From: Alkalinema pantanalense
GTDB taxonomy: Bacteria > Cyanobacteriota > Cyanobacteriia > Leptolyngbyales > Leptolyngbyaceae
Direction: 5' to 3'
NCBI RefSeq assembly: GCF_050753345.1
Contig: NZ_JBLZFX010000020.1
Coordinates: 1 to 64,000 of the forward strand
Length of the DNA stretch: 64,000 nt
Both the position numbers and the translations under genes were made by a program. This document shows positions 17,927 through 26,940 of the stretch, in pieces. Numbering within the stretch: the stretch's first letter is position 1; each line of letters begins with the position of its first letter. The notes beneath the pieces are model-generated. The model saw only the letters and a program-made list of their open reading frames with translations. It had not been told where the DNA came from and ran no database searches.

Positions 17927-17968
17927 ATGCAATTCACTGAATGTAATTCACTGGATGTAATTCACCTA
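17927..17968. repeat. Tandem direct repeat, 14 bp, three copies
   Basis: Three successive units close to ATGTAATTCACTGG, with one to two changes each. Confidence 0.88.
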
Positions 17969-18166
17969 GTTTGCATTCCATCGTTACTTATGCATCCTCT
18001 TAGCACTGTAGGGGGCGGAGCTAGGGAAGCAAATCTAACTTATGACCTAATTCTCTCAGTTTTCAGGCTGTCCATAAGAATATCGACACATAAGTTAGCA
18101 GCTCAGACAGCAGGTTAGCTCTAGCGTTGAGCCTCTGACGCCGACCTCGTCAGCAGGGCCGATGAA

Positions 18167-18205
18167 ACACTTTTTTTAAAAGATCAACACTTTTTTAAAA
18201 GATCA
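18167..18205. repeat. Tandem direct repeat, 19-20 bp, two copies
   Basis: ACAC, a T-run, then AAAAGATCA occurs twice in a row, differing by one T. It abuts the MITE-like element that follows. Confidence 0.8.
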
Positions 18206-18220
18206 ACCACCTTTGTTAAT

Positions 18221-18369
18221 GTGAGTTCGATGAATTTGGGGTGCGGCTCGATCTTCGGGGCTGCGACGCAGCAAAGATTGGGGGAGAAGTTCCTCGACAC
18301 TCTCCGAAAGTGAATTCTCCGTCCAAGTCTAGGGGCTTGATGGGAGACAATTTTGCTGGTCGAACTCAC
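18221..18369. mobile_element. MITE-like element, family 1, copy A
   Basis: A 149-bp element bounded by perfect 10-bp inverted repeats GTGAGTTCGA and TCGAACTCAC. The interior shares long words with 34346-34523 on the other strand (CGGGGCTGC, GAAAGTGAATTCTCCGTCC). It encodes nothing recognisable. Non-coding body with terminal inverted repeats and more than one copy fits a miniature inverted-repeat element. No clear target-site duplication is visible. Confidence 0.7.
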
Positions 18370-18592
18370 GTTTTGTGAAGGGTACTAGTGAAGAAATCTT
18401 TACGTTGTTAAATGTGATTTACATTACAGATTGAATTCTCAAGAAATGTAAATTTCATGCTTAACGGTAAGGAACTCCTAATTCACCAATTCCTGACAGG
18501 GAACAGTTTTGACGTGATTGTTAAGCGATTTTTGATAGAATAGATTTTTACAAAACTAAATCAAGTTTTTATACGGGGTAGGAGAGGATTGC

Positions 18593-18958
18593 ATGGCAGG
18601 TCTATTTGGATTTGGGAAAAATAACGATCAAGAGCCTCAATCCAAGGAAAGTTTCTTCTTGGATGATGATGCTGCGCGATCCATGGGCAATACCGACTAC
18701 ATGCGGCAGTCCAAAAAGATCCGTCGGACATTCCCGAAGAGCGCCAATGGTGAAGAGTTTGAGATTGTCAAGGAAGTGTCCGCAGCGGACCAAACGGTTT
18801 TCAATAGTCAGAACGGTAGTTTTTCGGCTACTAGCTCTACCTCAGCCTCGAAGGCTACGGAGAATGGTGCTGCTGGCAGCCAAGAAACTCAAGAACGGCG
18901 CAAACTGGATACCAGCATGGATATGTTCCGCAACATGGCCAAAGACATGCGCCGCTAA
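18593..18958 (+). CDS. Conserved cyanobacterial protein of unknown function
   Basis: 121 residues with a good AGGAGAGG ribosome site. Begins MAGLFGFGKN, then FFLDDDAARSMGNTDYMRQSKKIRRTFPK, a Ser/Thr/Ala-rich linker (about 75-100) and a conserved C-terminus DTSMDMFRNMAKDMRR. The two ends appear conserved among cyanobacterial homologues I recall, while the linker varies. Soluble, with no membrane segment. It has its own terminator and is preceded by a long AT-rich leader, so it is a single-gene unit. No function is known to me. Confidence 0.75.
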   Translation: MAGLFGFGKNNDQEPQSKESFFLDDDAARSMGNTDYMRQSKKIRRTFPKSANGEEFEIVKEVSAADQTVFNSQNGSFSATSSTSASKATENGAAGSQETQERRKLDTSMDMFRNMAKDMRR

Positions 18959-18991
18959 TTGAGTCGTAATTGATTCAAGGGAGCGATTTTT

Positions 18992-19021
18992 AAGAGACCC
19001 ACCATAGTGGGTCTCTTTTTG
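18992..19021 (+). terminator. Intrinsic terminator
   Basis: AAGAGACCCAC and GTGGGTCTCTT around CATA, followed by a T-run; 33 bp beyond the stop of the preceding gene. Confidence 0.9.
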
Positions 19022-19142
19022 TTGGACATTGGTAATTTCTATGGTCGGTTGCCGGATAATCGGCCAGTTTCGCGATCGTTCCTTGGTAGGCTAAAGCAAG
19101 CATCAGTTCATCGTTTTTCCTATTGCGGTTGCATTGTTGGTT

Positions 19143-20465
19143 ATGAATACTCGCCCCAAAATTATTGTGCTAGATGATGATCCCACTGGCTCTCAGACGG
19201 TTCATAGCTGTCTGTTGTTGATGCATTGGGATGTGGAAACTTTAAAGTTGGGATTGCGAGATGAGGCACCCATTTTTTTCGTGTTAACCAATACACGATC
19301 GCTCCCGGCGGAACAGGCCGCAGCGGTAACGCGGGAAGTCTGTCGCAATCTGAAAGCCGCGATCGCCGATGTGGGTTTACAAGATTTTCTGGTGGTGAGT
19401 CGATCGGATTCCACCCTGCGTGGCCATTACCCAATTGAAACCGATGTGATTGCCGAGGAACTGGGGGGATTTGATGCCCATTTCTTGACGCCTGCCTTTT
19501 TTGAGGGCGGTCGCACGACGCGGGACAGCATCCACTACCTCAAGGTGAATGGTGTAGATACTCCGGTGCACGAAACAGAATTTGCCAGAGATTCCGTCTT
19601 TGGGTACAGCCATAGCTATCTTCCTGACTACGTTGAGGAGAAAACCCAAGGGCGCATTGCCGCTAGCCAAGTGGAACGATTTTTGTTGGCGGATATTCGA
19701 TCGGGCGTACTCGATCGCCTGTTGCAGCTCACCCAGAATTGCTGTGCGGTGGTGGATGCGGAAACTCAAGCAGATCTGAATCAATTTGCAGCAGATGTTT
19801 TGGCCGCTGCCTCCCAGGGCAAGCGCTTTTTGTTCCGCAGTGCAGCAAGTTTACTCACCGCCTTAGCGAACTTGCCGCCCCAACCGATCGCGCCGGAGGA
19901 GATGGCTAGTTACGTCCGAGAGGGCAAGCCGGGGGCTGTGATTGTTGGTTCCCATGTGAAGAAGACAACGGAGCAATTAGCCAACCTATTGCAAGCCCCG
20001 GGAACGGTGGGGGTGGAAGTCGAAGTAGGCCGTTTGTTAGACCCAGATCCCGCAATTCCTGGGCAACTCTTGGCCGAAATTTACGATCGGGTCAGCCAAA
20101 TCCACCAAGCGGGACAAACGGCGGTGGTTTACACCAGTCGGAAGGAACTGACCTTTGACGATGTGCAGACTCGGCTGAAATTTGGGGAAGCCGTCTCAAA
20201 TTTACTGATGGATGTAATTCGCCATTTACCAGAGGATATCGGCTTTTTGATTAGCAAAGGCGGCATTACCTCCAACGACACCCTGAGCCAAGGATTAGCG
20301 CTGCAAACCGCCTATCTGTTGGGGCAGGTGATTCCTGGGGTATCGATGGTACGCACCTCCGAGACGCATCCGCAGTTTCCCAATTTACCGATCGTACTCT
20401 TTCCTGGCAACGTGGGTGATGGAATGGCGTTGACTCAGGTTTATCAGCGCTTGAGTCAACGTTGA
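19143..20465 (+). CDS. Four-carbon acid sugar kinase family protein (DUF1537)
   Basis: 440 residues from ATG 19143; a TTG three codons earlier is less likely. The N-terminal sugar-binding domain opens with the diagnostic DDDPTGSQTVH and has SRSDSTLRGHYP near residue 90. The C-terminal nucleotide-binding domain carries VIVGSHVKKTTEQ and the family signature ISKGGITSNDTL, then LFPGNVGD. Family members phosphorylate four-carbon acid sugars such as threonate or erythronate. No catabolic partner genes (aldolase, dehydrogenase) lie nearby, so the substrate here is open. Single gene ending at a bidirectional terminator. Confidence 0.88.
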   Translation: MNTRPKIIVLDDDPTGSQTVHSCLLLMHWDVETLKLGLRDEAPIFFVLTNTRSLPAEQAAAVTREVCRNLKAAIADVGLQDFLVVSRSDSTLRGHYPIETDVIAEELGGFDAHFLTPAFFEGGRTTRDSIHYLKVNGVDTPVHETEFARDSVFGYSHSYLPDYVEEKTQGRIAASQVERFLLADIRSGVLDRLLQLTQNCCAVVDAETQADLNQFAADVLAAASQGKRFLFRSAASLLTALANLPPQPIAPEEMASYVREGKPGAVIVGSHVKKTTEQLANLLQAPGTVGVEVEVGRLLDPDPAIPGQLLAEIYDRVSQIHQAGQTAVVYTSRKELTFDDVQTRLKFGEAVSNLLMDVIRHLPEDIGFLISKGGITSNDTLSQGLALQTAYLLGQVIPGVSMVRTSETHPQFPNLPIVLFPGNVGDGMALTQVYQRLSQR

Positions 20466-20595
20466 GTCTGTGGGATTGGATTTATTATTACGTCATCATA
20501 AAATCAGCGTTAATTACGGCATTAAGCTTAGTATTAAGCATGACATTAGACTTAGCATTGAACGCTGAATAAATCACCGGATTGTAATCAAACGG

Positions 20596-20636
20596 AGTTG
20601 GCGGACGATCGTAGAATTCTCGATCGTCCGCCAACT
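20596..20636. terminator. Bidirectional terminator between convergent genes
   Basis: A 16-bp perfect stem, AGTTGGCGGACGATCG with its complement, loop TAGAATTCT, flanked by GTTT on one side and CCGTTTG on the other. It lies between genes ending at 20465 (+) and 20688 (-). Confidence 0.8.
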
Positions 20637-20687
20637 GTTTAAGAGCAATGGTTGATAGCAATACTAGCCGGAATTATCAGAATTACT

Positions 20688-22076
20688 TTAACCAAAGAAA
20701 TTGAACCACACCCGATCGAACCAGCTAAAGTCCGCCAGCTTAATGGTTGGTAGCTTTTTGCGAATGTCGTTGATATTCCAACCCGTCAACTTGGATAATG
20801 TTTGAGCCTCCTGTTCAAAGCGGCGGGGCAAGGAAGCGCGATACCGTTTCCCCTCTGCACAGGTGGATGCCCCCAGGAATGGATGCTGCATCACATAACG
20901 ACCTTGGAAGGTGTCCTGATTGTTTGTGGTTTGGAACATCAAATCTTCCGGGAATTTGTCGCGGGTGTAGCGTACATGCAGGCGGGTTAGGTAAACGCCG
21001 TTATTCACCACAGGGGGACGACGACGATTCCAAATTCCGGGGTTGGGCTCATCACTTGATCGATCGAGCCAGAACACCCCTGCTTCCTTGAGTTCCTCTG
21101 GGCTGAGTGGATCGGCGGAACAGGGATCGCAATTGGCCATATTCCAGGCATATTCTAAAAAGGCGACATTGCGATTTTCCCGATCGTAGGCAGTGCTGAA
21201 CAGATCTTTGTAAAAGGGGCCGAACTCATTCTTGACGAATTCAGGAATATTCACATTCGATGGGACTTGCACTGTGCGGTAGTTCGTCACTTCAGCACGC
21301 CCCTGGGGCGACAGAATGTAGACGATCAAATCCTGGGCCTGCTGAGCGTTCACCATGCCCAATCGAATGGGCAACATAAAGCGCGGCGATTCATAGGTCA
21401 TTTGCAGAGGCCGCAGCCGGGTGAAGCCGGAATCCTCAAACTTATCGAGATTCACCTTAGCCACAAAGAACTTCATCTTCTGCCGAATGTAAGGCCGCAG
21501 CAGTTTACGGGCACCCTCAGGAATTTTATAGTCGTTTTGCCGAAGCCAGGTTTCCAGGCCACCGGATTCCTTCGCACTGAGAATTAAAATGTCGTACTCG
21601 CCAACGCTAAATTTGGCTTCGATCGTCACACCGAAGGACTCATTGCGACGGGCTTTGCTTTCTCCGGCAGCTTGGGGCGCGGGAACCGCACCCATGGGGA
21701 TCCGATCTTCCAATTCAAGCCGCTGGCAGGGATCGGGATCAAAATATTCCACTAGTCGGGGGGAACTGAAGGCATCCAACCGTTCAATCAGAGCGGGATT
21801 GGCGACTTTGACCTGTTCCTTTTTCAGCACGACGGGCACGGGCACTACGATCGCGAAATCCTTGACCTCACCTTGGTAATCATTGGCCATGGTCAATACA
21901 GTTTGATTGCCCTCACGGGCGATCGCCACTTGGGAGGCTTGGTTATAGAGCTTGGAATCTGCTTTTGCGACATAGAAGCCACAGAAGGCCCAAGCGGCTG
22001 GGACAACCGTTAAGCACAATGCTGTTGCAGCTAGAAAAGCTAACACAAAGTTTAATAGAGAGCAAAATGGTTTCAT
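20688..22076 (-). CDS. DUF2330 protein, exported
   Basis: 462 residues from ATG 22076. The signal peptide ends near AWAFCGFYVAKAD, and the mature N-terminus starts CGFYVAKADSKLYN, diagnostic of DUF2330. An alternating beta-rich body follows (QTVLTMANDYQGEVKDFAIVVPVP...), with the conserved NCDPCSADPLSPEEL cysteine segment and a C-terminal hydrophobic FSWFDRVWFNFFG. Eight or so cysteines suggest disulfides or metal binding outside the cytoplasm. It lies 88 bp after a membrane protein related to RnfD/NqrB on the same strand; the pairing suggests one system. Function unknown. Confidence 0.82.
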   Translation of the reverse strand: MKPFCSLLNFVLAFLAATALCLTVVPAAWAFCGFYVAKADSKLYNQASQVAIAREGNQTVLTMANDYQGEVKDFAIVVPVPVVLKKEQVKVANPALIERLDAFSSPRLVEYFDPDPCQRLELEDRIPMGAVPAPQAAGESKARRNESFGVTIEAKFSVGEYDILILSAKESGGLETWLRQNDYKIPEGARKLLRPYIRQKMKFFVAKVNLDKFEDSGFTRLRPLQMTYESPRFMLPIRLGMVNAQQAQDLIVYILSPQGRAEVTNYRTVQVPSNVNIPEFVKNEFGPFYKDLFSTAYDRENRNVAFLEYAWNMANCDPCSADPLSPEELKEAGVFWLDRSSDEPNPGIWNRRRPPVVNNGVYLTRLHVRYTRDKFPEDLMFQTTNNQDTFQGRYVMQHPFLGASTCAEGKRYRASLPRRFEQEAQTLSKLTGWNINDIRKKLPTIKLADFSWFDRVWFNFFG

Positions 22077-22164
22077 TGTTGTATCCAATCAATCTGCATA
22101 AATCAGTAAGTTGCTAATAAAATGACGAGAACTGAGTGTAAAAAACGCTGCGATCGAACAGATA

Positions 22165-23109
22165 TCAATCCAAGTTTTCACGATCGAGGGAGGAGGTTGC
22201 AGTCGGTAGCGGCACCCATTCAAAGCGATCGCCCTCAAACAGCCGATCTAGTAGCAAGCTCAAGGGAGCCAGGAGAAACAAGGCCCAAAAAACGGCTGTA
22301 TTGAGGAAATAGACATTTCGTAAAACAAAGGTGAGTCCTGCGATCGCGGCGGCCCAAATCAAGCGAGCCGTTCGCGCATTGGGAATCGTTCTTGGATCGG
22401 TAATCATAAACAGCGCAAACATCACCAAAGATCCACTCATGAGGCGATGCCCCCAAACATCCCACGTCCAGCCCAGATAGAGGTTGCGAAAGGCTTCACA
22501 ACCCACGTAGAACCCCAAAAATGCCACCGTCGTATCCCAGCGCCCTACCTTTTGCAACACCAGACCGCCACAGAGCAGAAAAAGCGCCGCATACCAAGCT
22601 GATTCTCCCCATTGCCCTGGCGACACCCAGGCGTGATGGGTCAGCAGTAAAACCGAAATAATGCCAAAGTTGGCGGGATTAAAAATATGTTTTTGGTTGA
22701 CCCGCAGGATAAATTTAGACCCGATCGCCATGACGCAGGCTACGGCCATGGTTTCCCAGCGATCGACCCGCAGCAGGAGCGATAGACCCAGAGCGGTAAT
22801 CAGAGCGCTGTAGTAAGTCGATGGTTGCAGAAGTCTCGGCCAGGACTGGGGCGGCTGTCCTGCCCGCGATGGTAGGAATTGGACGATCGACTGGGCGATC
22901 GCTTGGGTAAGGCTGCAAGTCCAGATCGCCACCAGGATAGTAGTGGGATGCAAAGTCCAATCGCGCGTTACTAGACCCAACAGTAAAAAGGCGCTGAGAA
23001 AGAGGAGTTGATATAGACGGGGATCTAGGGGCGTGGCCTGGGTTGCTGAAGAAACGTCAGCAGCAGCCAGCGGAACAAAGCCCGATGGGGATGTAGCAGT
23101 TTGGGACAT
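22165..23109 (-). CDS. RnfD/NqrB-like integral membrane protein
   Basis: 314 residues from ATG 23109, with about nine membrane helices. It resembles the membrane subunit D of Rnf (NqrB of Na+-NQR): HIFNPANFGI in the middle and FMITDPRTIPN near 240 match the family. The SGAT-type threonine motif that carries covalent FMN in true RnfD/NqrB is not seen. None of the other Rnf/Nqr subunits is nearby, so this is a lone paralogue. It precedes the DUF2330 gene and is probably co-transcribed. Perhaps a redox or ion-handling membrane partner for the DUF2330 protein; this is inference. Confidence 0.78.
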   Translation of the reverse strand: MSQTATSPSGFVPLAAADVSSATQATPLDPRLYQLLFLSAFLLLGLVTRDWTLHPTTILVAIWTCSLTQAIAQSIVQFLPSRAGQPPQSWPRLLQPSTYYSALITALGLSLLLRVDRWETMAVACVMAIGSKFILRVNQKHIFNPANFGIISVLLLTHHAWVSPGQWGESAWYAALFLLCGGLVLQKVGRWDTTVAFLGFYVGCEAFRNLYLGWTWDVWGHRLMSGSLVMFALFMITDPRTIPNARTARLIWAAAIAGLTFVLRNVYFLNTAVFWALFLLAPLSLLLDRLFEGDRFEWVPLPTATSSLDRENLD

Positions 23110-23780
23110 GGTTGTGAGGTACAAACTGTAGCTGAATTATGCCTCCCATCGCTGATCACCTATGCGCCGTTACAGTTTATGTAACATCTCTGTTTTATTC
23201 CCTGCGAACTAGGGATTACTAGATTTTACAAGACCTCAAAGTTTCGTGATCTTGCACGGAATTAACCCAATTTTCTGGGATCTAATGTTTCGCGATCGCC
23301 CGATCGTGGTTTGTCCAAACGCTAACCTGTCCTTCAGATCTTGCACCACGGCCATACACCCAAGTACTAGGAGTCCGTTGTGTGCTGAAAATTCCCACCC
23401 CATGGAGTTGGGTAGTGCCCTGACGTAAAGGATAGAGAAAATAACCTTAAGCTGAAAGGTCTTTGCTACAAAGCTTTCGACGAAGTCTGATTATTCTTCA
23501 TCCTTTAAGAAATAGGACTCCCCCCCGCCGGGGTTCATACCCCTTTGATTACCTATTAGAGTTGATACAGAAGAATAGTTGAGGACGATATCGGGTTTGC
23601 CACACAAATTGCATCAGGTTGTAAGGCATCAATCGCGATCGTAAAATTATGCTTCAAGAATGAGATTGCATAACCTCCCTAGACTCGAAACTTAAACCTC
23701 TACAAAGCGACCTAAATCGCGACCTGAGTCATAATTGCTTCTATTCACGACTGAGCTTCTTGCCTTTCCCCAAGATATTT
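23110..23780. other. 671-bp gene-free region
   Basis: Between divergent genes. A small dyad GTTAC-7-GTAAC at 23169-23185 could be an operator for the RnfD-like/DUF2330 pair. A run of C and G near 23520-23540 precedes CCCCTTTG. No RNA gene or coding frame is recognised. Confidence 0.5.
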
Positions 23781-24536
23781 ATGAATTTCACCAGCATTTC
23801 TTCTTTATCTGCAAAACTAGCTTTGTCTGCTTTATCGCTTGCTGTCATCAATACAATGATGATGACTAAAGCTAACGCTCGTTGGCAATGCCCAGTCGGG
23901 GTGCCAGATCCTAGCAGCGGACAACCCAATAAGTCGGGGGTTGCGTGCGCGTGGGTAGAAGATACACCAGCGATCAATGGCCCCCTGCCTGAACCCACTA
24001 AACCCGAACCCAGCCCACTCAAACTTCCTCCCGACCCAGCAATGATGAAAGTGCTAGACTCGCTGGTTAAACGGGCAGAATTTGAAGCAAAATACGGAAG
24101 AATTCTGTTTTACGAGCCTAACGTAGGAATCTGGTTAATGACTTCCGAAGGGGATGGAACGGGGAAAAATTGTGCCGTCTCATTTACCGAAACCCCTAAA
24201 GTATCCAACATTGTCTTGTTCTCTGGCCCGGCTCAAAAGGGAGCAGGTGCCATCCTCTTTCAAGGAATTGGAATGCCTGCAACCCCTGAAATCAAAGAGA
24301 TTCAACCCACTCTCACCTTTAAAGGCTCTGAACCTGCACCCATTAATGCAGCATTGATACCCTACGGCAAGAATTCTGGCATTCTGGTCTTAACTGACAT
24401 GGTGGGGATGATGCGTCGTGCAAATGCAGAGAATGAAGTCACACTGCAACTGGATGGCAAAGAAGTTTTTCGTGCCAGTATGACTGGATTTATGAAAGCA
24501 AGAAGCGCCATGCTTGAATGTATGAAGGCTGAATAG
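23781..24536 (+). CDS. Exported protein of unknown function
   Basis: 251 residues from ATG 23781; a TTG seven codons earlier is less likely. The signal peptide (about 1-33) ends near ANARWQCP. A Pro-rich linker (PLPEPTKPEPSPLKLPP) leads to a compact domain from about 95 on, with GKNCAVSF near 135 and a C-terminal VTLQLDGKEVFRASMTGFMKARSAMLECM. The last part recalls IalB-like periplasmic proteins, with paired cysteines and a terminal helix, but the match is loose. No operon partner. Moderately AT-rich. Confidence 0.6.
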   Translation: MNFTSISSLSAKLALSALSLAVINTMMMTKANARWQCPVGVPDPSSGQPNKSGVACAWVEDTPAINGPLPEPTKPEPSPLKLPPDPAMMKVLDSLVKRAEFEAKYGRILFYEPNVGIWLMTSEGDGTGKNCAVSFTETPKVSNIVLFSGPAQKGAGAILFQGIGMPATPEIKEIQPTLTFKGSEPAPINAALIPYGKNSGILVLTDMVGMMRRANAENEVTLQLDGKEVFRASMTGFMKARSAMLECMKAE

Positions 24537-24929
24537 TGAGTACCATCGGAAATTGGGCGCAAAATTACGATCGATCGTTTCGTCAGGAGTTCATCCATAG
24601 ATCAGTATTTTGAGGGCGATCGTGGGATTAAGAACCAGGGGGCGATCGCCTTTTCCGAAAGATCACCCACAGCAGCTAAGGCCGAACTTTAGCCCTCCAG
24701 GTTATGAGTTCAAGGTAGTGGTTTGAACCTCACCGATAAAAATTACAGCTTCAGCCCTTAGGGAACAGTGCATAAATAAAATCCCAATTGGGTAGGGGTA
24801 GGAGAGTAAAAGGGTAGGAGGGTAGGGGAATGAAGAGGGGATATTATTTCTTTGCAAATCCCTTAGTAGACTTCAGCCCTTAGTCAATCATAGAGCAGTC
24901 GTTTCAGGTGTACAGGTGGGATAAACATA
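24537..24929. other. Intergenic region with MITE-like element
   Basis: No gene seen. Most of the middle is the repeat at 24756-24866; TTCAGCCCTTAG occurs on both sides of that element (near 24750 and 24872). Confidence 0.6.
24756..24866. mobile_element. MITE-like element, family 2, copy A, with G-rich core
   Basis: About 110 bp with imperfect terminal inverted repeats (CTTAGGGAACAGTGCA against CTAAGGGATTTGCAAA). The interior is a run of GGGTAGGGGTAGGAG-like words, then GATATTATT and TTTGCAAATCCCT. A second copy lies at 29707-29810 in the same orientation. TTCAGCCCTTAG on both flanks may be an extended target duplication. Confidence 0.65.
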
Positions 24930-25253
24930 ATGTGGAAGTTCATTTCCTTAGCACTTAAACATCTCCTGTCTACTGGTTTATCCATTGTCGCTGTCTTTGT
25001 ATCAGGATTCGCCTGTGGATTAGCTCGTGGAGCTTTACGGGGTAGGTATACGGATGTGGGGGGAGTGCAAATGTATGAAAACGACAGCATGGCAACTTTT
25101 GTTGGTTTCTTAGTATTCTTAATCCTTCTGTTCGGGTTGCTATACGCCCTTCAACGTACAATCAGTCAGAATTTACGATGGCTTCCTTATCTCGTAGCGA
25201 TGATGACCTGTATTTCCGCTAGTCCATTTCTTTTCGTCGTACTTTTTTGGTAA
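24930..25253 (+). CDS. Small membrane protein of unknown function
   Basis: 107 residues; ribosome site AGGTGGGA before the ATG. Three hydrophobic helices at about 8-30, 55-75 and 82-105, the first two joined by a polar loop with RGALRGRYTD. No motif is recognised. Single gene in the AT-richer accessory stretch between two repeat-bearing gaps. Confidence 0.55.
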   Translation: MWKFISLALKHLLSTGLSIVAVFVSGFACGLARGALRGRYTDVGGVQMYENDSMATFVGFLVFLILLFGLLYALQRTISQNLRWLPYLVAMMTCISASPFLFVVLFW

Positions 25254-25533
25254 TCAATCAAAGTGTTCAATACAAAAGGGGAGGAGTGCAAAAGGGCTAA
25301 TATAACTTTGCTGCTGGAGCAATTTGTATCTGCCTCGTGCAATCAATGTTGATAGATGTTCAACGCTAAGTAACCGATCGTGCTACACCTCACCCATTTC
25401 CACAACCGTAGACAGAGAACCCTGGGCAATTGTGGGCCGATCGCTGCCAACAAGGTAGGACTATAATACGATCGAAGCTCCATCTCCAAAGCAAACCATC
25501 CACCATTCAACCCTCTCAGATTGAAGTAAGCCC

Positions 25534-25920
25534 ATGACCATCCTTGCCTTCACCGACGCCAAAGTTTTAGACGACAAACTCTCCAACCGTTTCATTGAAC
25601 TAGACGAAACTGGATATTTCTTGATTTACCTCGATCGGGCCGCCGGCCACATCTGCGCCGATCTCTACAGCAACACCATCAACGACAAAGGCTTAGCCTG
25701 CGACCCCGCGACCGGAGAACCCCTCCCCTGCAACGCCAAACTGGAACGCAAACCGATCGCCGTCTTTCGCGGTAGAACTGCCAAAGAACTCTGCATCGAA
25801 CTGTTTGAAAAACCCGAACCTTCAATCACGCTGAGATTAGACCACGCAGCCTACTTAGGTCGGGAATTTGTACGGGCAGAAATCGCCCTCTACAACGGCC
25901 AAGAATACGTACAAGATTAA
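25534..25920 (+). CDS. DUF4346 protein
   Basis: 128 residues, soluble. The segments GYFLIYLDRAAGHICADLY, GLACDPATGEPLPC, FRGRTAKELC and LDHAAYLGREFVRAEIAL(Y) are the conserved core of DUF4346, a family found in cyanobacteria and a few other groups, sometimes fused to a dihydropteroate-synthase-like domain. Here it stands alone. Two invariant-looking cysteines (CDP and PCN) flank a short loop. Function not established. Followed by a clear terminator, so probably a single-gene transcript. Confidence 0.8.
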   Translation: MTILAFTDAKVLDDKLSNRFIELDETGYFLIYLDRAAGHICADLYSNTINDKGLACDPATGEPLPCNAKLERKPIAVFRGRTAKELCIELFEKPEPSITLRLDHAAYLGREFVRAEIALYNGQEYVQD

Positions 25921-25959
25921 GCGACCCAACTTATCAAACGATCGAATTAATCCAAAAAC

Positions 25960-25996
25960 AAACCAGCGTAAATACTTTCATTCACGCTGGTTTATT
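25960..25996 (+). terminator. Intrinsic terminator
   Basis: AAACCAGCGTAAAT and ATTCACGCTGGTTT (one mismatch) followed by ATTG, 40 bp beyond the DUF4346 stop. It may serve both converging genes. Confidence 0.75.
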
Positions 25997-26059
25997 GCTT
26001 GATCACGATAGTTTCGATCGCACGAGTTGCAATAGATCGATTATTGACTTTGCCTAAAA

Positions 26060-26773
26060 TTACCGATTGCCTAAGTAAACATAAAGATAATAGGTCGCCA
26101 TCGGAATCGCCGTCGCCAATACCAACAACACAATTACCCAGACCGTTGCATTACTTTCCTCCGTTTCCTCCGGCGAAGCGAACGTACTTTCTACATTCAC
26201 CGTATCCTGCACTTCAGGGGGGCCGGGATCTTCTTTACCAGACAGCACCGCCGCAATGCGATCGGTTGCATCATTAAACGCCTGGTTGTAGCGATTACCA
26301 TACTTCAGCGGCACCAAAACCGTTTCCTTCGCCACACTCTCAGCAATCTCATCCGTCAGCCGCGCCTTTGCGCCGTCTCCCACAACGACCGCAGTATTGT
26401 CCGTCAAAACATCGATCGCGACTAGCGTGACATTCTTCTGATCAGCCGCCTCGGGAAACCACCGCTGGAACAATGCCTGGGCAAAGCTCTCGATCGTCTC
26501 TTCGTAATCCAAGCGACGGATCGTCACCACATAAACTTCTTGACCAGTGGCCTTTTCCAGATCCCGAAACGTTCCATTAATATGGCCTTCCGTGGCACGG
26601 CTCAGTACTTCCGCCTGATCCACCACATGGGAATTTTCTTCAAAATCCGGCACTTCGTAGATGCTGGTCGCCCAGGCAGGAGCCAGGAACAGTTGTGTCG
26701 CCAACAGGCACATCAGACCGATCGCGCAAAGCCGCCGGAGGGCTTGGCCAGTCTGGTGGAAAAGATGACTCAT
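26060..26773 (-). CDS. psb32: Photosystem II repair protein Psb32 (TPM domain)
   Basis: 237 residues. The signal peptide ends near PAWA|TS (residue 36). The TPM domain occupies about 45-185 (VVDQAEVLS, ATGQEVYVVTIRRLDYEET, FAQALFQRWFP, VVVGDGAKARLTDE), followed by an acidic linker and a C-terminal membrane helix (about 211-232). This is the layout of cyanobacterial Psb32 (Synechocystis Sll1390) and plant TLP18.3, lumenal proteins that protect photosystem II from photodamage and speed its repair. Single gene; divergent from peroxiredoxin Q, another oxidative-stress protein. Confidence 0.87.
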   Translation of the reverse strand: MSHLFHQTGQALRRLCAIGLMCLLATQLFLAPAWATSIYEVPDFEENSHVVDQAEVLSRATEGHINGTFRDLEKATGQEVYVVTIRRLDYEETIESFAQALFQRWFPEAADQKNVTLVAIDVLTDNTAVVVGDGAKARLTDEIAESVAKETVLVPLKYGNRYNQAFNDATDRIAAVLSGKEDPGPPEVQDTVNVESTFASPEETEESNATVWVIVLLVLATAIPMATYYLYVYLGNR

Positions 26774-26940
26774 AAGTTCAAAATATTGCCATGATAATTC
26801 TTTTCACTAGGTTACCGTTTTCAGTGGTTCAAAAGATGAGCTAGCCCAGGAAAACCGATCTCAGCCCCTCCCCCAGCCATTTCGCATTGGAATTTTCCCA
26901 AGGTACAATCTTGAACAATAATCAAGAGGTTTTGAAGCAT

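Larger units (their letters stand above)
17847..18592. other. 746-bp gene-free region holding repeats and a MITE-like element
   Basis: No coding frame is supported. It contains tandem repeats at 17927-17968 and 18167-18205, the element at 18221-18369, and an AT-rich block (18400-18570) ahead of the gene at 18593. Confidence 0.6.
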
